Shown: positions 19,080 through 28,713, counted from the first letter of the stretch. The stretch: 64,000 bases of DNA from Gallibacterium salpingitidis (GCF_001678495.1 NZ_JTJL01000012.1:1-64000), one strand, 5' to 3'. Translations and numbers: made by a program. The notes: a model not told the origin generated them from the sequence alone.

Positions 19080-19778
19080 ATGTCTGAAGTTTTTATTGCT
19101 TGGGGAAATATTCATCAAGAATATCCTCTTCATTTACTCTCACCGTTAATTGATTCTAATACAGAAGTAACCACCGTAAAAAAACGAGAACGGCAAATTG
19201 CTGATTTTTTGTTATGGCAATTGCTGCAACAAATTGATCGAGAGGATGTTTATTTAACAGGAATAGGTAAAGCGGATAATGGCCGTCCATTTTTGTTGAA
19301 TACTGAATTTGATTTTAATTTAAGCCATTCGGGAGATTGGGTAGTGGTGGTTTTATTAAAAAGAACAACTGCTGATGAAGTGGTTGGTATTGATATTGAA
19401 CATCCTAAAAAGGCCCGCAATTTCTCTCGTTTATTGCGATATTATGCGCAACCTGCAGAATTGGCGTGGTGGCAAAAACATTATGACCAACATGGTGCTT
19501 TTTATTTAAGTTGGTGTGCTAGGGAAGCGATTTTGAAGGCAACAGGGCGTGGTATTGGCGCATTGTCGAAAGTCGTTTTTGCTGTCGATCGTCATCAATT
19601 TCTTACTAAGGAAGCGCCGGAAGGTACTTTGCTTTTTGCGCAATCATTGCCATTTTATTTGGCTTGTTTTGTGGAAAAGTATCAATCAGCAAAAATACAG
19701 TATTATGGCTGGGGTGGGGAAAAATTATCATCAGCCAAAATGATTTTGACTACATATCCAGTGACTCATCAGGAGTGA
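19080..19778 (+). CDS. 4'-phosphopantetheinyl transferase (Sfp/AcpT type)
   Basis: A 232-residue enzyme that moves 4'-phosphopantetheine from CoA to a carrier-protein serine. Motifs: GRPFL, then FNLSHSGDW (CoA binding), [13 protein letters not shown] (metal-binding Asp/Glu) and [15 protein letters not shown]. The frame extends 20 codons upstream, but ATG 19080 (MSEVFIAWG) gives the family-like start. The size and single domain point to a general Sfp/HetI-like transferase rather than AcpS; the target carrier is unknown. It shares a short junction with psiE (stop TGA inside the psiE ribosome site). Confidence 0.87.
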   Translation: MSEVFIAWGNIHQEYPLHLLSPLIDSNTEVTTVKKRERQIADFLLWQLLQQIDREDVYLTGIGKADNGRPFLLNTEFDFNLSHSGDWVVVVLLKRTTADEVVGIDIEHPKKARNFSRLLRYYAQPAELAWWQKHYDQHGAFYLSWCAREAILKATGRGIGALSKVVFAVDRHQFLTKEAPEGTLLFAQSLPFYLACFVEKYQSAKIQYYGWGGEKLSSAKMILTTYPVTHQE

Positions 19779-19780
19779 GC

Positions 19781-20212
19781 ATGACAGAAGAACAACATAA
19801 AAATGTAGATCAACATGCTTTTGGGATTAAATTTGCCAATATTTTGCAATGGATTCTCAATGCCGCATTAATTGTCCTTTCTGTTATTTTGGTTATTCTA
19901 CTTGGTAAACAAACCTTTGAATTGGGCCAAATTATTGTTCTGAAAGCTAGCGATACCACGATTGCCTATGTGTTAGCAGAGCGGATAGTGGTGTATTTCT
20001 TGTATTTTGAATTTTTGGCATTGATCGTGAAATATTTCAATGCAGGCTTTCACTTCCCATTGCGTTATTTTTTATATATTGGAATTACAGCGATGATTCG
20101 CTTAATTATTGTGGATCATTCAAGTGCGATAGGGACATTAGCGATAGCAGCCGCAATTTTATTGATGGTAGCGGCGCTCTTTTTAACAAATATCGCAGAA
20201 AAAAGAAAATAG
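19781..20212 (+). CDS. psiE: phosphate-starvation-inducible protein PsiE family
   Basis: A 143-residue integral membrane protein with four hydrophobic helices (about residues 22-45, 60-80, 88-105 and 118-138). The [27 protein letters not shown] region (in parts) is typical of PsiE. The molecular function is unknown. The start at 19781 is fixed by AGGAG 5 nt upstream; the frame itself is open far into the preceding gene. Followed by nudF 11 nt downstream, so a three-gene operon with the transferase is likely. Confidence 0.9.
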   Translation: MTEEQHKNVDQHAFGIKFANILQWILNAALIVLSVILVILLGKQTFELGQIIVLKASDTTIAYVLAERIVVYFLYFEFLALIVKYFNAGFHFPLRYFLYIGITAMIRLIIVDHSSAIGTLAIAAAILLMVAALFLTNIAEKRK

Positions 20213-20223
20213 AGGAATTGAAG

Positions 20224-20856
20224 ATGACAGTAGAAACAAAAATTCGTCAATATGGTCAACAAGATGTTGAGATGTTACATGATGAAGTCGTGTTTAAAGG
20301 GTTTTATACGATGAAGCGTGTTCAATTTCGTCATCGTTTATTTTCAGGTGAAATGAGCGGTGTCGTCACGCGTGAAGTATTAACGAAGAATGAAGCAACT
20401 GCAGTTGTGTTGTATGACCCACAACAAGATAATGTGGTATTAGTTGAACAAATCCGAATCGGGGCTATTGATGCTAATTCAACTGCTTCACCATGGTTGT
20501 TAGAGTTAGTGGCAGGGATGATCGAAACAGGTGAGAAACCAGATGAAGTGGCAGTGAGAGAGAGTGAAGAAGAGGCCGGTGTGCATTTGACAGAACTCTA
20601 TCCAATTATGCAATTTTGGGATAGCCCGGGTGGTATGTCGGAGCGGATTCACTTATTCGCTGGTCGTGTGGATTCCAGTACTGTTGGTGGTGTACATGGA
20701 TTAGCAGAAGAAAATGAAGATATTCGTGTGCATGTTGTAAGTCGTGAAACTGCTTACCAATGGTTACAAGAAGGCAAAATTGATAATGGTGTCGCTGTCA
20801 TTGGTTTGCAGTGGTTACAATTAAACTACACTAAGTTGCAGCAAATCTGGCAATAA
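20224..20856 (+). CDS. nudF: ADP-ribose diphosphatase NudF
   Basis: A 210-residue Nudix hydrolase that splits ADP-ribose into AMP and ribose 5-phosphate. Nudix box GMIETGEKPDEVAVRESEEE followed by AGV near residues 100-122, preceded by VLVEQIRIGA and followed by the MQFWDSPGGMSERIHLFAG region typical of ADPRases. A TTG at 20218 is in frame, but GAGG at 20212-20215 is correctly spaced for ATG 20224. Confidence 0.93.
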   Translation: MTVETKIRQYGQQDVEMLHDEVVFKGFYTMKRVQFRHRLFSGEMSGVVTREVLTKNEATAVVLYDPQQDNVVLVEQIRIGAIDANSTASPWLLELVAGMIETGEKPDEVAVRESEEEAGVHLTELYPIMQFWDSPGGMSERIHLFAGRVDSSTVGGVHGLAEENEDIRVHVVSRETAYQWLQEGKIDNGVAVIGLQWLQLNYTKLQQIWQ

Positions 20857-20997
20857 ATCTGTGATAGAGCAAGCAATTCCGAAAAAAAATTGTTAAAAAA
20901 TGTGCGGAAACTAACATTTTTACTATTTGCCTACTGACTTTTTTACTGAAATGTCTAAAGTAGTAAGGAGAAATTTAAAATTATTTTAGGGGGCATT

Positions 20998-21825
20998 ATG
21001 TCAGATCTATTTCAAGATGAATCGACTGGTGTAATAAAATTGCTCCAAGTGACAGACCCTCATCTATTTGCGGATGCGAATGGTGAGTTATTAGGCATTA
21101 ATACGTATGCAAGTTTTCAGCAGGTATTAAGCGAAATTAAGAGTTCTGGCTTTGAGAGCGATTTTATTTTAGCAACGGGAGATTTTGTGCAAGATGGTAG
21201 TGAAGAGGGTTACCATCGTTTTGTTAAAGAGATTGCACAATTAGGCAAAAAAGTTTTCTGGATTCCAGGCAATCATGATTTCCAACCAAAAATGGAAGCA
21301 GTGTTTGATGTCTATAAAGCCATCATTCAACCACAAAAACACCTTTTACTAGGCGAACAATGGCAAGTTATCTTATTAGATAGCCAATTATATGGCGTGC
21401 CTCATGGAATGTTGGCTGAAGATGAATTAACTTGGTTAGAGCAACGTTTAGCAATGTATCCTGATCGCAATACATTGGTTGTATTGCATCACCATTTATT
21501 ACCAACTCGTTCTGCATGGTTAGATCAGCATAATCTAAGAAATCCATATGATTTTTCTGAGGTATTAGCAAAACATAAAAAGATTAAAGGAATTTTTTAT
21601 GGTCATATTCATCAAGAGGTAAATGGTGAATGGCAAGGAATTCCAGTGTTTTCAACACCATCAACTTGTATTCAGTTCAAACCGGATTGTGCCCATTTTA
21701 CATTAGATAATTTACAACCAGGTTGGCGTGAAATTACGTTATATCCAGATGGGCATTTAGAAACGAGAGTACAACGTATCAAAGAGAAAGTATTCTTGCC
21801 AAAAGATAATATGAATGGCTATTAG
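20998..21825 (+). CDS. cpdA: 3',5'-cyclic-AMP phosphodiesterase CpdA
   Basis: A 275-residue metallophosphoesterase that hydrolyses cAMP. The dimetal-site motifs are in order: TDPHLF (D and H), GDFVQDG, GNHDF, HHH (VLHHHLLPT), and GHIHQE. In this family of organisms cAMP/CRP controls both sugar use and competence, so CpdA would tune CRP activity at sites found elsewhere in the window. An AGGGGG ribosome site lies 5 nt before the ATG. It is convergent with the methyltransferase gene across a long hairpin. Confidence 0.95.
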   Translation: MSDLFQDESTGVIKLLQVTDPHLFADANGELLGINTYASFQQVLSEIKSSGFESDFILATGDFVQDGSEEGYHRFVKEIAQLGKKVFWIPGNHDFQPKMEAVFDVYKAIIQPQKHLLLGEQWQVILLDSQLYGVPHGMLAEDELTWLEQRLAMYPDRNTLVVLHHHLLPTRSAWLDQHNLRNPYDFSEVLAKHKKIKGIFYGHIHQEVNGEWQGIPVFSTPSTCIQFKPDCAHFTLDNLQPGWREITLYPDGHLETRVQRIKEKVFLPKDNMNGY

Positions 21826-21833
21826 TCATTGAT

Positions 21834-21876
21834 AACAAGTGATGTTACGCAGTTTGTTTGCGTAATATCACTTGTT
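21834..21876. terminator. 18-bp hairpin at the cpdA / methyltransferase junction
   Basis: AACAAGTGATGTTACGCA, a 7-nt loop, then TGCGTAATATCACTTGTT: 18 paired positions with one G-U. It starts 8 nt after the cpdA stop and includes the last ten codons and stop of the convergent methyltransferase gene. There is no T-run on either side, so it may act as a transcript-end block for both genes rather than a standard terminator. Confidence 0.6.
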
Positions 21877-22480
21877 GCATTAAGCCAAAATGACAGAAAT
21901 GACGCCGTTCTATCACTAATGGCAAAGGTTCGATTAATTCTTGTAATCGCAAATTAATAGTTGTACCTAATGCGGTAGTAACTGCATCAAAACCTTTGCG
22001 ACAAAGAGACGCTTCTTTTCCATCAGGTAAAAATTTATCCCATAAAGAGATAACGCCATTAGGTTTGAGTACTCGAACTGCTTCATTCAGTAACTCTTGT
22101 GGCGTTGAGGTAACTGCTAGGATCAGGTGTAATAAAACCAGATCGCAGCTATTATCTGCTAATCCACTCTGTTCGGCGCGTCCGACTTTTGTAGTGATTT
22201 GCCAAGGATATTGGCGTTGCTGAATAAGTTTTTCAGCTCGTGCCAACATCTCGGAGGAAAAGTCAACCAAAGTTAATTGGCTGTTGGTAGCTAATCTATT
22301 AGCAAGATAAGGTAAATCTAAACCAGTGCCAGCACCAGCAATATAGATCTGTTGTGGTACGTTTTGCCATACTTGTTGTTGGTCAAGTAAATCAAATTGG
22401 TGATGGCGCATATTATCTGCAGCCTGTAAGAAAAAATTATAAATCTTGCTGTAATAATTCCAACGTGCTGCAGATGCCAT
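21845..22480 (-). CDS. class I SAM-dependent methyltransferase, substrate unknown
   Basis: A 211-residue UbiE/COQ5-like methyltransferase. The SAM motif I is IYIAGAGTGLDLPYL (about residue 45), motif II contains LTLVDFSSEML, and motif post-I/IV is CDLVLLHLILA, followed by LKPNGVISLWDKFLPDG. It follows fadJ by 10 nt with its own AGGAG site, so it is the third gene of a fadI-fadJ-methyltransferase operon. The partner suggests a lipid or CoA-linked substrate, but that is inference only. Its 3' end forms the hairpin described separately. Confidence 0.8.
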   Translation of the reverse strand: MASAARWNYYSKIYNFFLQAADNMRHHQFDLLDQQQVWQNVPQQIYIAGAGTGLDLPYLANRLATNSQLTLVDFSSEMLARAEKLIQQRQYPWQITTKVGRAEQSGLADNSCDLVLLHLILAVTSTPQELLNEAVRVLKPNGVISLWDKFLPDGKEASLCRKGFDAVTTALGTTINLRLQELIEPLPLVIERRHFCHFGLMQQVILRKQTA

Positions 22481-22490
22481 TTTTTTACTC

Positions 22491-24629
22491 CTAATGATTT
22501 AAGCGTTCTTGCTCAGCTTTATTAATTAGCCATTCGCAAGGTTGGAAACGCTCGCCATAAAGTTTGACGTGTTCATTTAACGCCTTAACAATAGAGGTTG
22601 CACCAATATGTTGCATATAAGCGTAAATACCACCGCGGAATTCTGGGAAGAATACGCCCAATACCGATGCCATATTACCTTCATCTGGATTACTAATCAC
22701 ACCTTCCTCTAAACAGCGGGCAGCTTCATTTAACATCATTAAAATACAACGGCGGACAATTTGTTCAGACTCAAGATTGTTTTCTGAAATGGTTTCCATC
22801 ACATAATAGATACTCTTATCTACCATTGTGCGTTCATCAGTTTGCGAATTATAGAGATAGAAACCACGTTTATTTTTACGACCTTTACGATCATCACGCA
22901 GTAAATTCCCCAATTTTGCCGGGACAGCAAAAGGCTTACCATAATAACGTTCAAGATTTGGCAACATTTTTGCTAATAGATCTAAGCCAAAATCATCCAA
23001 CATCGCGAGAGGGCCAACTTCAAAGCCAAATTCTTGTAAGGCACGATCAACAAAATCAACTGCTTCGCCGTCGCATAAGCAATAAAATGCCTCTAATAGA
23101 TATGGAATCAGAATACGATTAACAAAGAACCCTGGTTTATCAGCAACTAACAATGGAATTTTTCCTTGTTGAATCGCAAAATGGATTGCCGTTGCAATTG
23201 TCTTTTCGGAAGTTGTTGCATGAGGAATAATCTCTAGCATCTTCCGTTGTGAAATTGGCGAGAAATAGTGGAAACCGATCACATTCTCTGGACGATTAGC
23301 AACGCTAGCAATATCGGAAATAGAAAGTGTGGAAGTATTGCTGGCGAAAATTGTATTTTTACCATAGAAAACTTCACTTTCTTTTAATACACGTTGTTTT
23401 ACTTCTAACTCTTCATAAACGGCTTCAATAACAAAATCGGCATCTGGTGCTGCCAGAAAACGTTCTCCGCCGGAAATCAAATACATCATTTGTTGCATTT
23501 GACCAGACGAGAGTAGTTTTTTACTGACTTCTCGCTGTAAGAGCGAGTGTGTCATATGCAACGCTTTGGTAATACCGCTCGGGTGAATATCCTTAATACG
23601 AACAGGAATTTTGGCATTACGCACAGTGATATAGGCAATACCTGCACCCATAAAACCACCACCAATAATAGCGAGTTTATTGACATCACGCACATTACCG
23701 CGTGTTTCATATTGCAACCGCATTGCTCGTTTGGTTTGTTCAAGGTTGCGTAAAACACGAGAATTATCGCTATTAAATAGTGCAATAAATGCATTTTTCT
23801 CGGTATTTAAGCGTTCTTGATGTGTCGGCTGTTTCAAAATTTCAATAATTTTGAACATAGCTGGATAATTATCAATTGGGCCTAACCATTCTTTATTTTC
23901 AGCGGCATCAAAAAGAAAATGGCGAGTCACTCGATTGTTATGCAAATGACTTTGCACTTTTTGCCAAAGTTGAGCAGTTTGCGAAAGTGTTTTTGCCACT
24001 AATGTTTTTTGCGCAAAATATTCATAAGCAGTCACTGTTAGTAGGCTTCTCGGTACAACAGCATCTACACAATTCAATGATTGCATAGTATGAACATCAA
24101 GTTTATCACCAGATAATAAAAAGGAGAGGGCATTTTTTAACCCAACACGCTCTACTAAGAATGAACTACCATTTGCGAATGGTACGATCCCGGAACGTAC
24201 TTGCGGCATAGCAAATTGTGTAGTGATGTCATCAGATGCAATACGATAACGACAAGCTAACGCTAGCTCTAAGCCGATACCATAACAAGCGCCATGAATT
24301 ACGGCGACAGTTGGAAATGGCAAGTTTTGAATTTTTTCAATTAATTGATGTACTTGATTGATAAATGCCTCTAGTTGTAAATCAGATTTACCAATTAAGC
24401 TATTAAGATCAAAACCTTGAATAAAATTATTTTCTTTAGCAGATTGGAGAATTAAACCTTTTGTTCCTGCCGGCAATGATGTCAACAATTGATCTAACTG
24501 AGCGACAAAATCTACTGAAAGAGTATTGCGTTTTTTATCTTGTACATTAATCAGTAAACAAGCTATTTGTTGATCATCAATGCTTAAAGTAAATGGAGAT
24601 AATTGATTGTTTTGTTCTGTCATATTCAT
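22491..24629 (-). CDS. fadJ: FadJ-like multifunctional enoyl-CoA hydratase / 3-hydroxyacyl-CoA dehydrogenase, hydratase site altered
   Basis: A 712-residue two-module protein collinear with E. coli FadJ. The C-terminal dehydrogenase looks intact: IIGGGFMGAGIAYI at about 318-331, ASNTSTLSISDIA, and the catalytic His in IGFHYFSP. In the N-terminal hydratase module the first catalytic Glu is kept (GIGLELAL, E121). The second, which sits in a PE-V/T-LG context in FadJ/FadB, is Gln (AMPQVRSG, Q143, codon 24201-24203). The following glycine-rich oxyanion segment LLPGSGGTQ reads IVPFANGSS. Hydration may therefore be lost or changed. It overlaps fadI by 1 nt. Confidence 0.87.
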   Translation of the reverse strand: MNMTEQNNQLSPFTLSIDDQQIACLLINVQDKKRNTLSVDFVAQLDQLLTSLPAGTKGLILQSAKENNFIQGFDLNSLIGKSDLQLEAFINQVHQLIEKIQNLPFPTVAVIHGACYGIGLELALACRYRIASDDITTQFAMPQVRSGIVPFANGSSFLVERVGLKNALSFLLSGDKLDVHTMQSLNCVDAVVPRSLLTVTAYEYFAQKTLVAKTLSQTAQLWQKVQSHLHNNRVTRHFLFDAAENKEWLGPIDNYPAMFKIIEILKQPTHQERLNTEKNAFIALFNSDNSRVLRNLEQTKRAMRLQYETRGNVRDVNKLAIIGGGFMGAGIAYITVRNAKIPVRIKDIHPSGITKALHMTHSLLQREVSKKLLSSGQMQQMMYLISGGERFLAAPDADFVIEAVYEELEVKQRVLKESEVFYGKNTIFASNTSTLSISDIASVANRPENVIGFHYFSPISQRKMLEIIPHATTSEKTIATAIHFAIQQGKIPLLVADKPGFFVNRILIPYLLEAFYCLCDGEAVDFVDRALQEFGFEVGPLAMLDDFGLDLLAKMLPNLERYYGKPFAVPAKLGNLLRDDRKGRKNKRGFYLYNSQTDERTMVDKSIYYVMETISENNLESEQIVRRCILMMLNEAARCLEEGVISNPDEGNMASVLGVFFPEFRGGIYAYMQHIGATSIVKALNEHVKLYGERFQPCEWLINKAEQERLNH

Positions 24630-25936
24630 TATTCACTCTCCAAAATCATTGCGCCGCCAATTCCGCCTAAACCACCAGAGGCGATTAATGAAGTGCCACC
24701 ACCACGTTGTTTTAACGCGTATAAAGATTGAATGATTAAACGTAAGCTACTTACCGCACGTGGGTTACCATAAGCAATAGAACCACCTAATACATTAAAT
24801 TTATTCATATCAACAGAACCTATTGCTGTGGTTCGATTAAGATGTTGGCGCGCAAAGGTATCGGATTCGAGGAGTTTTAAATTAGCTAATATCTGTGCGG
24901 ATGAGGTTTCGTGAAAATCAATTAAATCAAGATCATTTAAACGCATATTGGCATTATCAAGCACTTTAGCGACTGAATGAGTAACTCCAACAAACATATT
25001 TTTCCACACATCATTAGCGGTCATAGTGTAGTGACGAATGTAACCTAAAATATTTAAGCCTTCTGCTTTAGCGGTATGTTCATTCATTAATAAGACTGCG
25101 GCAGCACCATCACAAGAGTGAGAAGTATTCCAGTCGGTAGCAGTGCCATAGCTTTTACCATTAAATGGTTTAAATTTTTGATAAAATTCAGGTTTCAGAT
25201 TTTTCTCAATTTGGTTGTCAGAAACGACGAATTTTTCATAAGGTGGTGGAAATGACACCATAACTTGTTGACGTAAAACACCACTTTGCCATGCTTGATG
25301 TGCTAAACGATGCGAGCGCGCTGCATACTCATCTAATTCTTGACGGCTTAAATGAAAATCTTGCGCCATTTGTTCAGATACATCAGAGAGAGATAACTGG
25401 GTTAAAGGATCTTTTAAATTAACAGCTTGTAATTTCAAATCCTGCCAACTAATTTGACGAAATAAACGGTATTTTTCCTCGTAACTTTTTGCCGCTAAAA
25501 TTTCTCTGACAAGTTGAATTAAATGGGAATTTAATCGAATTGGTGCATTAGATAATGAATCAGCACCGCCAGCTAAAGCATAATGTGTATTTTCCATTAA
25601 AATACTATTGCTTAGATTCACTAGAACTTGTAATCCGGTTGGGCAAGAGCTGCTTACCGTATAAGATTGCGCATATGGCATATTTAGCAACAATGAAATT
25701 TCACGTGAAATATTTGGAATATCAGGATCTTGGATAACTTGACCAAATACCACTTGTTCGATTTTTTGTTTTGGAATTGCTAAACGGCTAAGTAGTTCAT
25801 TAGCAACCATAGCACCGAGATCTTTCGCTTTAGCGTCTTTAAACAGCGTGTTTTGTTTGATGAAAGGAGTACGCAGACCATCAACAACGGCAACGCGCGC
25901 ACCTTTAGATGTAGTTAAAATCGCTTGTTCAGACAT
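24629..25936 (-). CDS. fadI: FadI-like thiolase lacking two catalytic residues
   Basis: A 435-residue protein collinear with E. coli FadI (3-ketoacyl-CoA thiolase). The acyl-accepting Cys is present (VSSSCPTG, C98), as is the His-Glu motif (FHETSSAQ). The catalytic His of the thiolase GHP motif is replaced: GGSIAYGNPRAV has Asn391 (codon 24764-24766). The second catalytic Cys, in the TACAAGG motif of E. coli, is Gly421 (IASGGLGG). The reading frame is complete and the rest is well conserved, so this is a changed enzyme rather than a decayed pseudogene. It is first in the fadI-fadJ-methyltransferase operon. Confidence 0.87.
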   Translation of the reverse strand: MSEQAILTTSKGARVAVVDGLRTPFIKQNTLFKDAKAKDLGAMVANELLSRLAIPKQKIEQVVFGQVIQDPDIPNISREISLLLNMPYAQSYTVSSSCPTGLQVLVNLSNSILMENTHYALAGGADSLSNAPIRLNSHLIQLVREILAAKSYEEKYRLFRQISWQDLKLQAVNLKDPLTQLSLSDVSEQMAQDFHLSRQELDEYAARSHRLAHQAWQSGVLRQQVMVSFPPPYEKFVVSDNQIEKNLKPEFYQKFKPFNGKSYGTATDWNTSHSCDGAAAVLLMNEHTAKAEGLNILGYIRHYTMTANDVWKNMFVGVTHSVAKVLDNANMRLNDLDLIDFHETSSAQILANLKLLESDTFARQHLNRTTAIGSVDMNKFNVLGGSIAYGNPRAVSSLRLIIQSLYALKQRGGGTSLIASGGLGGIGGAMILESE

Positions 25937-26080
25937 AACGTCCTCATCTTTTTAAAATAATATTGCCAAATTGTAGCGCATTCTATACTAGAGCGCGATA
26001 ACTGGGAATAGGGACGCTTTTCTTTGTTTTTCTAAAAGTGATTGGGTAGAATAGCCAACAAAATTGACAGGATTTAAAAA

Positions 26081-26560
26081 ATGACCAAGAAAAAGATTAC
26101 GAAAAAAGATAATACCATTGCATTAAATAAGCGTGCTAGACACGATTATTTTATTGAAGAAGAAATTGAAGCAGGATTGGCTTTGCAAGGTTGGGAAGTA
26201 AAATCATTACGTGCAGGTAAAGCAAATATTGGCGATAGTTATGTGATTTTCCAACGAGGTGAAGCGTTTTTATTTGGTGCAAATATTACTCCATTAAATG
26301 TTGCATCTTCACATGTTGTATGTGATCCAACACGCACAAGAAAATTATTACTAAGTAAAAAGGAAATTGATTCTCTATTTGGGAAATCAAATCGTGATGG
26401 TTATACCATTGTCGCTTTATCACTTTATTGGAAGAGTGCTTGGGCAAAGGTGAAAATTGGTATTGCTAAAGGTAAAAAACAACACGATAAACGAGAAGAT
26501 ATTAAAGAAAGAGAGTGGAAATTAACGAAAGATCGCATTATGAAGAATGCGGGAAGGTAG
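26081..26560 (+). CDS. smpB: SsrA-binding protein SmpB
   Basis: A 159-residue protein that carries tmRNA to stalled ribosomes in trans-translation. Motifs: [34 protein letters not shown], and a basic C-terminal tail with [14 protein letters not shown]. The ssrA gene itself is not in the window; a terminator follows directly and trxA is convergent. Confidence 0.97.
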   Translation: MTKKKITKKDNTIALNKRARHDYFIEEEIEAGLALQGWEVKSLRAGKANIGDSYVIFQRGEAFLFGANITPLNVASSHVVCDPTRTRKLLLSKKEIDSLFGKSNRDGYTIVALSLYWKSAWAKVKIGIAKGKKQHDKREDIKEREWKLTKDRIMKNAGR

Positions 26561-26564
26561 AATT

Positions 26565-26599
26565 AAAAATCCCTAATTTTTGTTAATTAGGGATTTTTT
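26565..26599. terminator. bidirectional terminator between smpB and trxA
   Basis: AAAAATCCCTAATT, a 6-nt loop, then AATTAGGGATTTTT: a 14-bp stem flanked by A-run and T-run, between convergent genes. Confidence 0.92.
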
Positions 26600-26605
26600 A
26601 TATGA

Positions 26606-26932
26606 TTAGATAGCGTTATTGATAAAATCTGCAAGTTTTTGTTTTGGTACTGCGCCCACTTGAGTTGCTACTGGTTGGCCATCTTTAAAAAGAATTAAAG
26701 TTGGAATACTACGAACACCAAATTGTGCCGGAGTTTGTTGGTTTTCATCGATATTAATTTTTACGATTTTTACTCTATCACCAAATTCTTCTGCAAGATC
26801 GTCTAAAATTGGTGCGATCATTTTACAAGGTCCGCACCATGGTGCCCAAAGATCCACTAATACTGGTACATCAGATTTTAAAACATCCGCTTCAAAGTTA
26901 GCGTCGCTTGAGTAAACGATTTTATCACTCAT
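26606..26932 (-). CDS. trxA: thioredoxin 1
   Basis: A 108-residue cytosolic dithiol reductase. The active site WAPWCGPCK is at about residues 29-37, the cis-Pro is in RSIPTLILF, and [16 protein letters not shown] and the C-terminal helix complete the fold. The start has AAAAGGA upstream (reverse strand). A possible -10 TATACT lies at 27002-27007 on the reverse strand. Confidence 0.97.
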   Translation of the reverse strand: MSDKIVYSSDANFEADVLKSDVPVLVDLWAPWCGPCKMIAPILDDLAEEFGDRVKIVKINIDENQQTPAQFGVRSIPTLILFKDGQPVATQVGAVPKQKLADFINNAI

Positions 26933-27050
26933 AATTTAATCCTTTTAGTTAAACAATAAATGCCATGATGATTTTTTCATCAATGTTAAAAATGTTGCAA
27001 TAGTATAACACTATTCTATGAAAAAACATGAATTCCATTGATAGCTAAAA

Positions 27051-28037
27051 CTAAAGTAAATTTGCACAAGGTTGTTGGTGTTCAATTTGTGCAATATTGT
27101 TTAATGTTACTTCAGAAATACTGGTTAATGCTTCCTCAGTTAAAAATGCTTGGTGCCCTGTGAGTAAAACGTTATGACAAGAAGATAAACGACGGAAAAC
27201 ATCATCAAGGATCACTTCATTTGATTTATCTTCAAAGAATAGGTCGCGTTCATTTTCATAAACGTCCATACCTAAAGAACCAATTTTTCTTGATTTTAAT
27301 GCTTCGATAGCAGCTTTAGTGTCAATCAAAGTGCCGCGACTGGTATTAATGATCATCACACCATCACGCATTTTATTGAAAGCATCAGCATTTAATAAAT
27401 GGTAATTTTCTGCAGTAGCTGGGCAGTGTAAGGTGATTACGTGAGAATGAGCGTATAGTTCATCCAACGAAACATAGGTTGCTCCTAATTCTTCAGCAGC
27501 AGGATTTTTAAAAGGATCGTAACAAAGGATATGCATACCAAAACCCTTTAAAATACGCATTACAGCTAAGCCGATTTTCCCTGTACCAATAACACCAACA
27601 GTACGGCCATGCATATTAAAACCAATTAATCCTTCTAGTGAAAAGTTAGCTTCACGAGTACGTTGATAAGCACGATGAATACGGCGATTTAGCGTTAGCA
27701 TTAAACCAACAGTATGTTCAGCCACTGCTTCAGGAGAATAGGCTGGAACACGTACAACATTGATGCCTAGTTCTTTAGCAGCAGCAAGATCAACATTGTT
27801 AAATCCTGCACAGCGTAAAGCAACAGTTTTGATACCGAGTTGCGCAAGTTGTGTTAAAACTTCACGATCTGCACTATCATTGACGAAAATACAGACTGCC
27901 TGACAGCCCTCAGCCATTTTGGCTGTACGTTTGCTAAGCATAAAATCAAAGAACTCTAGATCAAATCCATATTTCACATTAACGAGTTCGAGATATTTTC
28001 GGTCATAACTTTTTGTACTATAAACTGCAATTTTCAT
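27051..28037 (-). CDS. ldhA: fermentative D-lactate dehydrogenase
   Basis: A 328-residue NAD-dependent 2-hydroxyacid dehydrogenase close to E. coli LdhA. It reduces pyruvate to D-lactate. It starts MKIAVYSTKSYDRKYLE; the Rossmann motif is GVIGTGKIGLAVMRI (about 147-161). The catalytic Arg is in LRCAGFNNVD and INTSRGTLID, Glu in MDVYENERDLFFED, and His in LLTGHQAFLTEEA. The ENERDLFFEDKS segment separates LdhA from other family members. Separated from aroQ by a 223-bp divergent spacer. Confidence 0.95.
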   Translation of the reverse strand: MKIAVYSTKSYDRKYLELVNVKYGFDLEFFDFMLSKRTAKMAEGCQAVCIFVNDSADREVLTQLAQLGIKTVALRCAGFNNVDLAAAKELGINVVRVPAYSPEAVAEHTVGLMLTLNRRIHRAYQRTREANFSLEGLIGFNMHGRTVGVIGTGKIGLAVMRILKGFGMHILCYDPFKNPAAEELGATYVSLDELYAHSHVITLHCPATAENYHLLNADAFNKMRDGVMIINTSRGTLIDTKAAIEALKSRKIGSLGMDVYENERDLFFEDKSNEVILDDVFRRLSSCHNVLLTGHQAFLTEEALTSISEVTLNNIAQIEHQQPCANLL

Positions 28038-28221
28038 GGTAATACTCCTTAATTGAGGAAAATATCTTAACGCTTATTGATTGATAAGTGTTACTAGGAA
28101 ATGCAGAAAAAATTTGAAAAAAGATAAAATGCACTTGTTGGGAAAATAGACTATTTCGAGTAAATTTAAGATAATTTGAGTGGTACGAGCAGATAAATGC
28201 TGTGATTTTCGATAAAATCAT

Positions 28222-28227
28222 TATAAT
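28222..28227 (+). promoter_or_regulatory. -10 box before aroQ
   Basis: A perfect TATAAT 33 nt before the aroQ ATG in the ldhA/aroQ spacer. No good -35 hexamer is seen at 16-18 bp, so activation or an extended -10 would be needed. Confidence 0.5.
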
Positions 28228-28260
28228 GTTACATTTCATTTAGAGAATGAAGAGGAAGCT

Positions 28261-28713
28261 ATGTCATTTCATATTTTGCTGTTAAATGGACCAAATTTAA
28301 ATATGTTGGGAAAAAGAGAACCTAAACATTATGGTAAGCAAACGTTACAAGATATTGAAAACGATATGCTGAAAATGGCGGCGCAATATGATGTTGAGTT
28401 GACTTGTTTCCAAGCAAATAGCGAAGAAAAACTTATTAATAAAATCCATGAAAGCTTAGGCAAAGTGGATTTTATTTTGATTAACCCTGCAGCGTTTACC
28501 CATACAAGTGTAGCGTTGCGAGATGCTCTATTATCAGTTGAAATTCCCTTTGTGGAAATTCATCTTTCAAATATTCATCGTCGAGAACCTTTCCGTCACC
28601 ATTCATACTTAAGTGATGTTGCTGTTGGTGTGATTTGTGGCTTAGGTGCGGCGGGATATCAATATGCGTTACAGTTTGCCGTTGCGCATTTGCAACAGCA
28701 ACAAGCAAATTAA
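28261..28713 (+). CDS. aroQ: 3-dehydroquinate dehydratase, type II
   Basis: A 150-residue dodecameric-type dehydroquinase in the shikimate pathway. Motifs: [20 protein letters not shown] (catalytic Arg and Tyr on the lid loop), [32 protein letters not shown] (catalytic His) and [19 protein letters not shown]. It lies upstream of accB-accC, as in many gammaproteobacteria. An AGAGGAAGCT ribosome site precedes the ATG. Confidence 0.97.
   Translation: MSFHILLLNGPNLNMLGKREPKHYGKQTLQDIENDMLKMAAQYDVELTCFQANSEEKLINKIHESLGKVDFILINPAAFTHTSVALRDALLSVEIPFVEIHLSNIHRREPFRHHSYLSDVAVGVICGLGAAGYQYALQFAVAHLQQQQAN

Noticed and set aside
22491..25936. fadI and fadJ as pseudogenes
   Set aside because: Both frames are full length, coupled, with conserved motifs apart from specific catalytic positions and no frameshift or stop.
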